From positions 266,210 through 330,209 of the forward strand of contig JBBDIK010000011.1 in NCBI GenBank assembly GCA_040880465.1: a DNA stretch of 64,000 bases, written 5' to 3'. Each line of letters starts with the position of its first letter. The stretch's first letter is position 1. Source of the DNA: JBBDIK01 sp040880465. GTDB lineage: Bacteria > Actinomycetota > UBA4738 > JBBDHU01. Below are positions 9,221 through 17,782 of this stretch, in pieces. The notes below the pieces were generated by a model that ran no database searches, was not told the origin of the DNA, and worked only from the letters and a program-made list of their open reading frames with translations. The translations under genes were made by a program, and so were the position numbers.

Positions 9221-10213
9221 ATGGCGCAGGTGACCGTCTTCGGTGCGGGAGCGATGGGAACCGCCATGGCGATGCACGCTGCGCGCCTCGGCGCCGACGT
9301 CGCCCTCTGGGCGAACCCGGTGGACGAGCCGGCACTCCGTGCCATCCGCTCCGACGGTAAGCACCCGGCTCTGCCCGAGCACCTCCCGGAGCGATTGTCG
9401 GTGTTCGGCCCGGATGACCTAGGGGCCGCAGCGGACGGATGCGAGGTCGCGATCATGGCCGCGTCCAGCGCCGGCGCGCGCTCTCTCGCCAAGATGGTCG
9501 AAGGTTCCGTGAGTGGGCTTCGCCTCGTCGTCTCGGTTGCGAAGGGACTCGAGAGCGACAGCGGGAAGCGAACATCTCAGGTCTACGCCGAGGAGTTCGC
9601 CGGGGTTCCGGTCGCCGCCATCGGCGGGCCGTGCCTCGCCGCGGAACTCGCGCAGGGGCTCCCCACCGCCGCCGTCTGGGGCGGGCCGACGGTCGACGAC
9701 GCGAGGATCGGCGGATCGATCGCCGAGGGGCCGACCTACCAAGTCGTCTACACGGACGACCTTCCGGGACTGGAGTTCTGCTCCGTCGCCAAGAACGTAA
9801 CCGCCATCGGCATGGGATTGCTCGATGGCCTTGGCCAGACGTTGTCCGAGGATTTCAAGAACGCCAAGGCCGCCTTGTTCACGAAGGGGATCACCGAAGT
9901 CGCCGAGTTCATCCAGGCGCTGGGTGGCCGCTGGGAGACGGCGATGGGACTCGCCGGCCTCGGCGACATCCTGGTGACGGGCCTCGGCGGGCGGAACCGG
10001 CTCTACGGTGAGCTGGTCGGGGCGGGCGGTGACCCGATGACCGCCCTCCACGACATGCAGGAACGCGGCATGACCGTCGAGGGGGTCGACTCGGCCCGCG
10101 ACGTCCACCGCCTGGCGACCGAACACGCGATGGAACTCCCGTTCCACACCGCGATATTCCGGGTGCTGCTCGAGGGCGGCGACCCACGAACCCTCTTGGA
10201 GGTGCTCTGCTGA
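9221..10213 (+). CDS. gpsA: NAD(P)-dependent glycerol-3-phosphate dehydrogenase
   Basis: GpsA reduces dihydroxyacetone phosphate to sn-glycerol 3-phosphate for phospholipid synthesis. The 330-residue protein has the Rossmann motif GAGAMG near the N-terminus, SVAKNVTAIGMGLLDGLG with the catalytic Lys, and GLGDILVTGLGGRNR near the C-terminal substrate site. I prefer ATG 9221 over GTG 9212, because a TATCGT box at 9208-9213 would place transcription at or next to the ATG (leaderless). The stop overlaps the glpX start (TGATG). Confidence 0.92.
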   Translation: MAQVTVFGAGAMGTAMAMHAARLGADVALWANPVDEPALRAIRSDGKHPALPEHLPERLSVFGPDDLGAAADGCEVAIMAASSAGARSLAKMVEGSVSGLRLVVSVAKGLESDSGKRTSQVYAEEFAGVPVAAIGGPCLAAELAQGLPTAAVWGGPTVDDARIGGSIAEGPTYQVVYTDDLPGLEFCSVAKNVTAIGMGLLDGLGQTLSEDFKNAKAALFTKGITEVAEFIQALGGRWETAMGLAGLGDILVTGLGGRNRLYGELVGAGGDPMTALHDMQERGMTVEGVDSARDVHRLATEHAMELPFHTAIFRVLLEGGDPRTLLEVLC

Positions 10214-11202
10214 TGTCCATGAAACCCGACCGCAACCTGGCTATGGAACTCGTCCGCGTCACCGAGGCCGCTGCGCTCGCGGCCGGCCGCTGGGTTGGCC
10301 GTGGTGACAAGAACACGGCCGACGGTGCCGCCGTCGACGCGATGCGCAAGATGCTCGACACCGTCGACATGGAAGGCGTCGTGGTGATCGGCGAGGGTGA
10401 GAAGGACGAGGCCCCGATGCTGTTCAACGGCGAGAAGGTGGGGTCGGGCGAGGGTCCGGCCGTCGACATCGCCGTCGACCCGATCGACGGCACCACGCTG
10501 ACATCGGTGGGTCAGCCGAACGCGTTGTCCGTCATCGCCGTAGCCGAACGTGGATCGATGTTCTTCCCAGGGGCCGCCGTGTACATGGAGAAGATCGCCG
10601 TGGGGCCCGAGGCGGCAGACGCGATCGACATCACCGCCCCCCCCGCCGAGAATGTTCGTGCGGTCGCAAAGGCCAAGGGGGTTCGCCCCGAGGAGGTCTC
10701 CGTCGTCATCCTCCAACGGCCACGCCACGACGAGATGATCGCCGAATGCCGCGCCGCCGGGGCCCGCGTCCTCCAGATCACCGACGGCGACGTCGCGCCC
10801 GCGATCGCCGCCGCCCGTCCCAAGTCGGGGATCGACATCCTGATGGGGATCGGAGGGACGCCCGAGGGCGTGGTCGCGGCCAGCGCACTCAAGTGCCTCG
10901 GAGGAGCCGTCCAGGGAAAGCTGTATCCCCGCAACGATCGAGAGCGGCAGGCGCTCCTCGACGAGGGGTTCGACCTCGACGCGGTCCTGACCACCAACGA
11001 CCTCTGCAGCGGGGACGATGTGTTCTTTGCCGCGACCGGCATCACCGACGGTGCATTGGTCAGGGGCGTCAGGTACACGGAGGACGGTGCGCGCACGTTC
11101 TCGATCGTGATGCGGTCGCGCAGCGGAACCGTACGGCGGATCGAGGGCCAGCACAACTTCGAGAAGCTAGAACGCTTCAGCGGCGAGCACTACCGGCGCT
11201 AG
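10213..11202 (+). CDS. glpX: Class II fructose-1,6-bisphosphatase
   Basis: The 329-residue GlpX-type enzyme is the usual actinobacterial gluconeogenic fructose-1,6-bisphosphatase. GEGEKDEAPML and the metal site DPIDGTTLT are present, as are the GIGGTPEGVVAA and TNDLCSGDDVFF stretches. Coupling to gpsA places the two enzymes at the triose phosphate node. Its TAG stop shares the bases CTAG (11199-11202) with the stop of the convergent ArsR-rhodanese gene. Confidence 0.94.
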   Translation: MSMKPDRNLAMELVRVTEAAALAAGRWVGRGDKNTADGAAVDAMRKMLDTVDMEGVVVIGEGEKDEAPMLFNGEKVGSGEGPAVDIAVDPIDGTTLTSVGQPNALSVIAVAERGSMFFPGAAVYMEKIAVGPEAADAIDITAPPAENVRAVAKAKGVRPEEVSVVILQRPRHDEMIAECRAAGARVLQITDGDVAPAIAAARPKSGIDILMGIGGTPEGVVAASALKCLGGAVQGKLYPRNDRERQALLDEGFDLDAVLTTNDLCSGDDVFFAATGITDGALVRGVRYTEDGARTFSIVMRSRSGTVRRIEGQHNFEKLERFSGEHYRR

Positions 11203-11870
11203 GCTCCCGTCCCCGCACCGACACCCGTCGCGACGGAGCGCCCTTCCGCGGCCCATTCGGGCCAGCCACCCTCCAGTCGGACGGCGTCGAACCCTTCCTG
11301 TCGGAGCGCGGCGACGGCCTCGTCGGCCGAGTGGCAGTACGTGCCACGGCAGTAGACGACGATCCGTCGGTCTCGGGGCAGCTCAGGCAACCGCTGCGGA
11401 AGGACCTCGAGTGGCACCGACATGGCTCCCGGCAGATGCCCCGACGCGAATTCGACCGTCGGCCGGACGTCCAGCACGACGGTCGCGTCGTCCAACGCTT
11501 CCCGTGGCAGCTGCTCATCCAACGGCGAGCCGTCGACCGCGAACTCACGAGCGATCCTGCCGACGTCCGCCAGTCGCTCCTCAGCGACGGCTCGAAGGGA
11601 AAGCCAAAGACCCAAGACAGCTGGACTCGCGAGCCGGTAGACCACGCGCGTCCCGTCACGATCGCCCTCCACCAACCGGGCGGACTTCAGAGCCTGGAGG
11701 TGCTGCGAGGTGTTCGCCACCGACATGTCCGTCAAGGCCGCGATGGCTTCGACATGCCGCGGTCCCTGCGCGAGGACGTCGATGATCTCGAGTCGCCTCT
11801 CGCTCGCCAGGGCGCTGCCGACCCGGCCGAACTGCTCATAGATCTGATCCTTGAATATCCGACTCGTCAT
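11199..11870 (-). CDS. ArsR-family HTH fused to rhodanese
   Basis: The 223-residue fusion has an N-terminal winged helix of the ArsR/SmtB type (about 10-95, recognition helix around SVANTSQHLQALKSARLV) and a C-terminal rhodanese domain (about 125-215, VVLDVRPTVEFASGHLPGA). The rhodanese loop is CRGTYC, so C174 is the persulfide-forming Cys, with C179 nearby. Such fusions are thought to sense sulfur or metalloid species through the rhodanese. It is divergent from the ArsM-like methyltransferase across 111 bases that hold a TCAAG/CTTGA inverted repeat, so I infer it controls that gene. Confidence 0.88.
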   Translation of the reverse strand: MTSRIFKDQIYEQFGRVGSALASERRLEIIDVLAQGPRHVEAIAALTDMSVANTSQHLQALKSARLVEGDRDGTRVVYRLASPAVLGLWLSLRAVAEERLADVGRIAREFAVDGSPLDEQLPREALDDATVVLDVRPTVEFASGHLPGAMSVPLEVLPQRLPELPRDRRIVVYCRGTYCHSADEAVAALRQEGFDAVRLEGGWPEWAAEGRSVATGVGAGTGA

Positions 11871-11901
11871 GGGGGCAAGATACGCCTATCTACCAGGGGT
11901 T

Positions 11902-11951
11902 TCAAGTCCTCAATCTATCTCTTGACTTCCTGAGCCGCACCGGCGTACCCT
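11902..11951 (+). promoter_or_regulatory. Promoter with ArsR-type operator before the methyltransferase
   Basis: TTGACT (11922-11927) and TACCCT (11946-11951) are 18 bases apart and resemble a sigma-70 type promoter aimed at the gene at 11982. TCAAG (11902-11906) and CTTGA (11921-11925) form an inverted repeat that overlaps the -35 box, where an ArsR-type repressor would block it. A GGGAGGA ribosome site follows at 11972-11978. Confidence 0.5.
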
Positions 11952-11981
11952 CGCCCTGACCGAACGAACCCGGGAGGACGG

Positions 11982-12752
11982 ATGGCGGAGGCGCACGTCG
12001 ATATCGAGCAACTCAGAGCCGAGATCCAGGAGAAGTACGCCGAGGTCGTGGCGAAGCCGAACTCGGACTTCCACTTCCACACCGGTCGGGTCGCGGCCGA
12101 GCGCGCCGGCTACGACGCCGCATGGCTTGACGGCGTGCCCGAGTCCGCACTCGGCTCGTTCGCGGGGGTCGCGAACCCCTTCCACTGGGGTCTTCCGCGC
12201 CCCGGGGATCACGTCGTCGACGTCGGTTCCGGTGCAGGATCGGACTCGCTGATCGCTGCGAACGCCGTCGGCCCAGAGGGCTCGGTCGTCGGCGTCGACA
12301 TGACCGCTGAGATGCTCGAACGCTCGCGCGCCTCCGCCGCTGAGGCCCAGATCACCAACGTCGAGTTCCGCGAGGGGTTCGCGGAAGGCCTGCCGGTCGA
12401 GGACGGTTGGGCGGACATGGTGATCTCGAACGGCGTGATCAACCTGGTCCCGGACAAGCTGGCTGCGTATCGCGAGATCGTCCGGGTCCTGAAGCCGGGC
12501 GGAAGGGTCCACATCGCAGACATCTGCGTCGAGATGGAGGTTCCGGAATCGGCGCAACGCGACGTCGACCTGTGGACCGGGTGAATCGCCGGGGCCCTGC
12601 CGTGCGCGGGGTGGGAGGTCGTCATCACGGCCGCCGGCTTGACCGACGTCGGGTTCGGGCCGATCTGTGACACGTTCGCCGGCGCATCCGGCGAGGACAA
12701 CGCGAGGAAGTTCGGAACGTACGGGTACCCGATCAGGGCCCGCAAGCCCTAA
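11982..12752 (+). CDS. ArsM-like SAM methyltransferase, candidate selenoprotein (in-frame TGA)
   Basis: The reading frame is interrupted once, by TGA at 12582-12584, and then continues in frame for 55 codons to TAA 12750-12752 (256 residues in all). Before the TGA lies a normal class I methyltransferase: SAM motif DVGSGAGSDS at 80-89, VVGVDMTAEML, ISNGVINLVPDK and VLKPGGRVHIAD. After it comes a well-formed C-terminus ending in FGTYGYPIRARKP. The context DLWTG-stop-IAGAL matches the family motif DLWTGCIAGAL, whose Cys binds As(III) in ArsM enzymes. I read the TGA as selenocysteine at residue 201, supported by a downstream hairpin. A recent nonsense mutation is the alternative. The gene is divergent from an ArsR-rhodanese regulator. 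Confidence 0.72.
12595..12611 (+). promoter_or_regulatory. Candidate bacterial SECIS hairpin
   Basis: CCCTGC (12595-12600) pairs with GCGGGG (12606-12611), six pairs including one U-G, around the five-base loop CGTGC, whose second base is G. The loop starts 17 bases after the TGA at 12582-12584. Short distance to the UGA, a small apical loop and an early loop G are the features expected of a bacterial SECIS element recognised by SelB. The stem is short and the region is GC-rich, so a chance hairpin cannot be excluded. Confidence 0.5.
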
Positions 12753-12757
12753 CGCGT

Positions 12758-13768
12758 TCAGGCGAATACGCGGATGATCTCCTCGGAGAACATCTCGAGT
12801 TGGTCGACGTCGCTCAGCGCGAACGGCATGCTCGCCGCGTTCACGATGATCTGCTCGACACCGAGGTCCTCGTACGCCGCGATCAAGGCATGTACGCGTT
12901 CGGGCGTGCCCGTCAGCGTGTCGAGGGCGAAGACATCGAGGTCCTCAGCGTCGAACGCCCCGTCGGGCGTCCAGGCCTGGAGCACCCGCCAGCGATCATC
13001 GAGATTGGCCCGGTCGACCCCCATCAGCAGGGGCAGGCCGACCGATCGGCGCAACGAGGCCGGATCGCGCCCGATCGACTCGCAGGCGCGATCGGCCTCC
13101 GCCGAACGCTCCGCGTAGGCCGGTGGCGTCCAACGCCACGCCGTATTCCAGCCGTCGGCGAAGCGGGCGGCCAGTGACAGCGACCGGGGCCCGCCCTTGG
13201 CACCGAGCCAGATCGGGATCCCCTCGCCGCCGGCCGGGCCCGGCCGGATCGAAGCGCCGCGTAGCGTGAATCGATCGGTCTCGAGGTCGGCCGGGCCTCG
13301 CTCGCGGCCGAGCAGCGTGTCCAGCACGGACAGGTGGTCCTCCAGCTCCGCGAAGCGTTCTCCCGTCGTCTCGAACGGATATCCGAACGCCGGGAACTCG
13401 TCCCCGAACCACCCGGCGCCCACACCCAGGTCGAACCGGCCACCTGAGAGCTGATCGATGGTGGCCGCCATGTTCGCGACGATGGCCGGATGCCGGAACG
13501 GGGCCGACGCGACCAGCGTTCCGAGGCGGATCCTGTCGGTCGCCGACACCAACCCCGCCAACGCCGTGAACGGCTCCAACGAACCGTGCCGCGTGTCCCC
13601 CGCCCCGTACTTGGCGAGCGAGAGGAAGAAGTGATCGGAGATCCACACCGACGAGAACCCCAGACGCTCGCCGACCTGCGCCACCTCCGCCACCCGCTCG
13701 AACGCCACCGGCGCGACCTCGTCGGGGAACGAGTAGTCGTAGTGCGGAAGCGCGAGTCCGAACCGCAT
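12758..13768 (-). CDS. LLM-class (F420-type) oxidoreductase
   Basis: The 336-residue luciferase-like TIM barrel has VWISDHFF, the IRLGTLV and HPAIVANMAATIDQLSGGR stretches and GVGAGWFGDEF, which are standard for F420-dependent LLM oxidoreductases. The substrate is unknown. The start ATG follows directly on the stop codon of the upstream nucleotidyltransferase (TAG then ATG, no gap), so the two are probably one operon. It converges on the methyltransferase with five bases between. Confidence 0.85.
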   Translation of the reverse strand: MRFGLALPHYDYSFPDEVAPVAFERVAEVAQVGERLGFSSVWISDHFFLSLAKYGAGDTRHGSLEPFTALAGLVSATDRIRLGTLVASAPFRHPAIVANMAATIDQLSGGRFDLGVGAGWFGDEFPAFGYPFETTGERFAELEDHLSVLDTLLGRERGPADLETDRFTLRGASIRPGPAGGEGIPIWLGAKGGPRSLSLAARFADGWNTAWRWTPPAYAERSAEADRACESIGRDPASLRRSVGLPLLMGVDRANLDDRWRVLQAWTPDGAFDAEDLDVFALDTLTGTPERVHALIAAYEDLGVEQIIVNAASMPFALSDVDQLEMFSEEIIRVFA

Positions 13769-15121
13769 CTAGGCCAGGAACCGCAGAACGTCCGCGGGAC
13801 CGGTCACGTCCGACCCCCGGGGCACGTCGATCCCGGTGGGGATCTTCAGCCGCGGATAGACCGCGATGTCGCCCGCCAGGTGCACGCCCGGGTACACCAC
13901 GACCTCATCGCCGAGCGCCACGTCGTCCTCGATCACGGTCGGGGTTTCCCGCTCGCTCCGGATCTCGCTCATGGAGCCGATCACGGCCTCGCTGATGCGC
14001 GCCGCCGCACCGATGATCGTTCCGTCGCGGATCTGCGAGCGTACGATCGTCGCACCATCGAGGATCTCGACGTCATCATCGAGGTTCGACTCCGTGATCG
14101 TGACGTTCGGCCCGATCTCACAGAATCGGCCGATCCGCACCGCCGGACCGATCGCCACCGACCCGGACGCGATCTTCTCCTCGAGCGTCGTGCCCGTCTG
14201 CGCGTCGCGCATCTGCAGCGACTCCGGCGCGATCCACACGTGCTGTTCGGCATCGAACGGGGCACCGAGCAGCCGATCGACCGACACGAAGTTCCCGTGC
14301 AGGGCGTCGATCGTCGTCTCGATCAGGTCGCGCGCGCTGCCGAGGTCGCCGATCCGCCGGACCGCGTGCGCGTAGACCGGGTAGCCCTCCTTCACCAGCC
14401 AGGGCAGGAGGTCCTTGCCGAAGTCCAGACGTTCGCGGCGCATCCGTGCCACCTCGGGGGCGTCCGCGACCTCACGCAGGACCAGTGAGTCGACCAGGTA
14501 GAACCCGGCGTTCGTCATCAGTGGCAGCTGCGCGAACTCCTCGTCGGTCGACACGCTGAAGTGCTCACGCAGCTCGGCCAGCGTCGGCTTCTCGACGAAC
14601 TCGAGGATCCGGCCCGCAGGATCCGTGAGCATCACGCCGTACTTCTCCGCAACGTCGGCCGGAGCGCGGGTCATCGCTGCGATCGTGACCGCGGCCTTGC
14701 GCTCGTGGAACGCTCGGAACATCGGCTCCAGATCGAAATCGATGATCGAGTCCGTCGGGAACACGAGCGCGGGCCGCGAGATGTCCCAATACTCCAGCAT
14801 GCGCAGGGTCGAGTCCGCCGACCCTTTCGTCAGCGCGTCGTACTTGACCGGCGCGTACTGCACGTCGACGCCGAACTCGCCGCCGTATCCGAGCATCACC
14901 TTGATCTGGTACCGGTTCTCCTTGCCGTGGGCGATGATGTAGTACTCCTTGATCCCCTCGGCCGCGAGGATCTTGATCACCCACCGGATCAGGCGCCGCC
15001 CGAGGAAACTCATGGCGGCCTTCGAACGTAGGTAACCGGGCGCCTTCAGCGTGAGGGGCCGGGCGCGGACGCCCTGGCCACCGGCGAGACCGATCCCGAC
15101 GACTTCGGACAGTTCAGGCAT
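13769..15121 (-). CDS. Sugar-phosphate nucleotidyltransferase with left-handed beta-helix tail
   Basis: The 450-residue protein starts with a nucleotidyltransferase domain carrying a variant signature (GLAGGQGVRARPLT, with the second Lys in RSKAAM). FPTDSIIDFD is the metal site and EFVEKPT the sugar-binding site. From about 300 it has hexapeptide repeats of a left-handed beta-helix. It probably makes an NDP-sugar from a sugar 1-phosphate, as in the GlgC/GlmU-like families; the sugar is not evident. It is divergent from nfeD across 59 bases. Confidence 0.82.
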   Translation of the reverse strand: MPELSEVVGIGLAGGQGVRARPLTLKAPGYLRSKAAMSFLGRRLIRWVIKILAAEGIKEYYIIAHGKENRYQIKVMLGYGGEFGVDVQYAPVKYDALTKGSADSTLRMLEYWDISRPALVFPTDSIIDFDLEPMFRAFHERKAAVTIAAMTRAPADVAEKYGVMLTDPAGRILEFVEKPTLAELREHFSVSTDEEFAQLPLMTNAGFYLVDSLVLREVADAPEVARMRRERLDFGKDLLPWLVKEGYPVYAHAVRRIGDLGSARDLIETTIDALHGNFVSVDRLLGAPFDAEQHVWIAPESLQMRDAQTGTTLEEKIASGSVAIGPAVRIGRFCEIGPNVTITESNLDDDVEILDGATIVRSQIRDGTIIGAAARISEAVIGSMSEIRSERETPTVIEDDVALGDEVVVYPGVHLAGDIAVYPRLKIPTGIDVPRGSDVTGPADVLRFLA

Positions 15122-15180
15122 CTCGGGGCATGATAGTCCGGCTTCCCGTTCGGGCGCGCAGGGTGCGAAGATGGGGGAGC

Positions 15181-16524
15181 ATGAGACTGCGACGAGTCGC
15201 CGGAGCCCCGTTCCTCGTCATGGGCGTGCTCGGCCTGCTCGCCGGACCCGCCGATGCGAAGGGGCTCGAGGGGATGGTCGTCGAGCTGACCCTCGACGGG
15301 GTGGTCGACCCGTTCGCGGCCTCCTACCTCAAGAGCGGCCTCGGGGATGCCAACGCCAACGGCGCTGCGGCGGTTCTCATCACGATCGACACGCCCGGCG
15401 GACTCGATTCCTCGATGCGTGAGATCACGCAGGCGATCCTGGACTCCGATATCCCCGTCATCTGCTACGTCGCGCCGCCCGGCGCACGCGCCGCCTCCGC
15501 CGGGACCTTCGTACTGCTCTCGTGTCCCGTCGCGGCGATGGCCCCGGGAACGAACGTCGGCGCGGCGCATCCCGTGGGGCTCGCGGGCGCGATCGACTCG
15601 GAGAAAGCCACGAACGACGCCGCCGCCTACATCCGCAGCTTGGCCGAGACCTACGGCCGGAACGCCGACTGGGCCGAGTCCGCGGTGCGCGACTCGGTGA
15701 GCGCCACCGCGGAGGAGGCACTGGACCTGGACGTGATCGACCTGATCGCCGCGACGAACGACGAGTTGTTCGCTGCCCTTCCCGGGACCTCCGTCACGCT
15801 GGGCGACGGCACACCCTACGTCTTCACGGACGCCATCGCCGACCCTTCGTTCGAGCAGCAGGAGATGAACCCGGTCTTCGCATTCCTGCACGGCCTCTTG
15901 AACCCGAACGTGGCCTTCATCTTCTTCTGGCTCGGACTGGGACTGATCCTCCTGGAGTTCTTCATCCCCGGTGGGGTGGTCGGCATCCTGGGCGCGATCA
16001 TGTTCATCCTGGCGATCGCGGCCTTCGGGATGCTCCCGATCCAGCTGCTCGGCGTCGGCCTGCTGATCGCCTCGGTGGTGTTCTTCCTGCTCGAACTCAA
16101 GCATCCGGGGATCGGTGTGCCCTCGATCGGTGGGGCGATCTGTCTGGTAGCCGGCGGCCTGCTGCTCTTCAGCCCATCCGTACCCAACAGCCGCGTGTCG
16201 CCCTGGATCATCGCGGTCTCCACTGCGGGGGCGGTCGTGTTCTTCGCGATCGTGGTGCGGGCAGCGATGCGCGCCCGTCAGCTTCCTCCCCCGCCGGGCC
16301 ACGCCGAGCAGATGGTCGGCAGGGAAGGGACCGTCGCCAAGGCGCTCGACCCCGAAGGGGTCGTTCAGGTGGCCTCGGAAAGCTGGACAGCGACGTCCGA
16401 GACACGCCTGCCGAAGGGCCGGCGCATCCGCGTCGTGGCCGCGGATGGTCTGCGGCTCAAGGTCGAGCCGGCGGACGAGGTTCCGGTAGGGTCCGGGGAA
16501 CGAACCGATGAGGGAGGCAACTGA
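15181..16524 (+). CDS. nfeD: Long-form NfeD membrane serine protease
   Basis: The 447-residue protein has a signal peptide (cleavage likely after ADA near 26), a ClpP-like protease domain with the catalytic Ser in ARAASAGTFVLLS, four to five membrane helices (about 235-365), and a C-terminal OB-fold NfeD domain (GREGTVAKALDPEGVVQV). Long NfeD proteins work with SPFH/stomatin partners in membrane protein quality control and microdomain organisation. The stop overlaps the start of exactly such a partner (TGATG). Confidence 0.9.
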   Translation: MRLRRVAGAPFLVMGVLGLLAGPADAKGLEGMVVELTLDGVVDPFAASYLKSGLGDANANGAAAVLITIDTPGGLDSSMREITQAILDSDIPVICYVAPPGARAASAGTFVLLSCPVAAMAPGTNVGAAHPVGLAGAIDSEKATNDAAAYIRSLAETYGRNADWAESAVRDSVSATAEEALDLDVIDLIAATNDELFAALPGTSVTLGDGTPYVFTDAIADPSFEQQEMNPVFAFLHGLLNPNVAFIFFWLGLGLILLEFFIPGGVVGILGAIMFILAIAAFGMLPIQLLGVGLLIASVVFFLLELKHPGIGVPSIGGAICLVAGGLLLFSPSVPNSRVSPWIIAVSTAGAVVFFAIVVRAAMRARQLPPPPGHAEQMVGREGTVAKALDPEGVVQVASESWTATSETRLPKGRRIRVVAADGLRLKVEPADEVPVGSGERTDEGGN

Positions 16525-17435
16525 TGGGTGGAATCATCGCGCTCGCGATCGTGGTGCTGCTCGCACTGCTGATCCTGCCGAATGCGATCAAGATCGTGCC
16601 CGAATACCAACGACTGGTGCTGTTCAGGCTGGGTCGTTGCGTCGGGACCCGAGGGCCGGGACTCGTTATCATCATCCCGATCGTCGACCGCGTCGTGCGC
16701 GTCGATCTCCGCGAGCAGTACCTGGAGATCCCTCATCAGGCGGCGATCACCGAGGACAACGCCACGATCTCCATCGACTTCATCGTGTTCAACAAGGTCG
16801 TCGATGCCCAGATGTCGATCCTGACGGTCGGCAACTTCGCCGGCGCAGCGCAGAACATCGCGGCCACCACCCTCCGGTCGGTGGTCGGCGACATGTCCTT
16901 GGACGACGTCCTCGCCAAGCGTGAGCAGATGAACGAGGTCCTGCGGGTCAAACTCGACGAGGTCACCGAACGCTGGGGCGTGAAGGTCACCAACGTCGAG
17001 ATCCGCGAGATCATCCCGCCACCGGGCGTCCAAGAGGCCATGACGCGCCAGATGTCGGCGGAGCGGACCCGGCGCGCGGTCGTGACCGAGGCCGAAGGGA
17101 ACAAGCAGGCGGCCGTCACGGTCGCGGAGGGCAGCAAGCAGGCCGCCATCCTGACTGCGGAGGGCGAGAAGCAAGCCGCCATCCTGACCGCGGAGGGCCA
17201 GCGGCAGTCCGCGATCCTCAACGCGGAAGGCTTCGCGCTCGCGCTGGGCAAGATCTTCGAAACCGCTCAGCACATCGACGTCAAGACGCTGTCCCTGCAG
17301 TACCTCGAGACGCTCAAGCACATCGGGATGTCGCCGTCGACGAAGTTCGTGATCCCGATGGAAGTCACCAAGCTGCTCGAGAACCTCGCCGGCTCGGCCG
17401 GTAAGGCCTTCCGGGAAGGCGAAAACACCCCCTAG
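16524..17435 (+). CDS. SPFH/stomatin-like membrane protein
   Basis: The 303-residue protein has one N-terminal membrane helix (about 3-22), an SPFH domain (PEYQRLVLFRLGR, GLVIIIPIVDRV), then an alpha-helical tail with four near-repeats (EGNKQAAVTVA, EGSKQAAILTA, EGEKQAAILTA, EGQRQSAILNA; about 190-235). The tail is typical of stomatin oligomerisation. It is the partner of the upstream NfeD. Its TAG stop lies at the centre of a perfect palindrome that probably ends transcription. Confidence 0.92.
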   Translation: MGGIIALAIVVLLALLILPNAIKIVPEYQRLVLFRLGRCVGTRGPGLVIIIPIVDRVVRVDLREQYLEIPHQAAITEDNATISIDFIVFNKVVDAQMSILTVGNFAGAAQNIAATTLRSVVGDMSLDDVLAKREQMNEVLRVKLDEVTERWGVKVTNVEIREIIPPPGVQEAMTRQMSAERTRRAVVTEAEGNKQAAVTVAEGSKQAAILTAEGEKQAAILTAEGQRQSAILNAEGFALALGKIFETAQHIDVKTLSLQYLETLKHIGMSPSTKFVIPMEVTKLLENLAGSAGKAFREGENTP

Positions 17436-17448
17436 GGGGTGTTTTCGC
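17419..17448. terminator. Perfect 30-base palindromic terminator
   Basis: Positions 17419-17448 read the same on both strands: GCGAAAACACCCC on the left, CTAG in the middle, GGGGTGTTTTCGC on the right. A-run before and T-run after make it suitable in both directions. It contains the stop codon of the SPFH gene (17433-17435) and lies 22 bases from the end of the convergent small gene at 17471. Confidence 0.75.
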
Positions 17449-17470
17449 GACGATCGTTGTGGTGTGCGGC

Positions 17471-17782
17471 TTAAGCCGCCGGCCTGGCCTGCGGCGAGAT
17501 CGCGTCGGCCATCCGGCGAAGCTCGTCCACCGGGATCCGCTCCAGGTCGAAGGTGGGAAGCTGGATCACCTCGGTGGGCGCCTGCGCCCGCGCCTCTGCG
17601 GTCCGAACGCCCCGTCCGAGTCCGAGCGAATGCATCTCCTGTGGCTCCTCTTGCTTGCTGCCGATCTGAAGGTCCGTCTCGTCGCCGACGTACACCTCGC
17701 GCATCAAGGTCGAAAACTCGTACCAGCTCGTCTCCATGATCTTCGTCTCCATCATCCTCAGCACCCCTTTTTCAAGCTCCAA
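17471..17782 (-). CDS. Hypothetical 103-residue protein
   Basis: No family is recognised. The protein is soluble, with an acidic middle, a Pro/Ala stretch and a helical tail (FDLERIPVDELRRMADAI). ATG 17782 gives 103 residues; ATG 17755 or 17752, after GGGGTGCTGAGG, gives 93-94 and is an equally good start. It lies between the palindromic terminator and pilT on the pilT strand, about 150 bases downstream of it, so it could be a pilT-linked accessory or unrelated. Confidence 0.55.
   Translation of the reverse strand: MELEKGVLRMMETKIMETSWYEFSTLMREVYVGDETDLQIGSKQEEPQEMHSLGLGRGVRTAEARAQAPTEVIQLPTFDLERIPVDELRRMADAISPQARPAA

Noticed and set aside
12585..12752. Treating the part after the TGA as 3' noncoding or the gene as a plain pseudogene
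   Set aside because: The frame stays intact for 55 codons and ends in a conserved family tail, with no other stop or shift. A Sec reading explains it better, although not proven.
15046..16302. Long minus-strand open frame (418 codons) opposite nfeD
   Set aside because: The translation is dominated by Arg, Gly, Asp and His repeats and is antisense to a well-supported NfeD protein.
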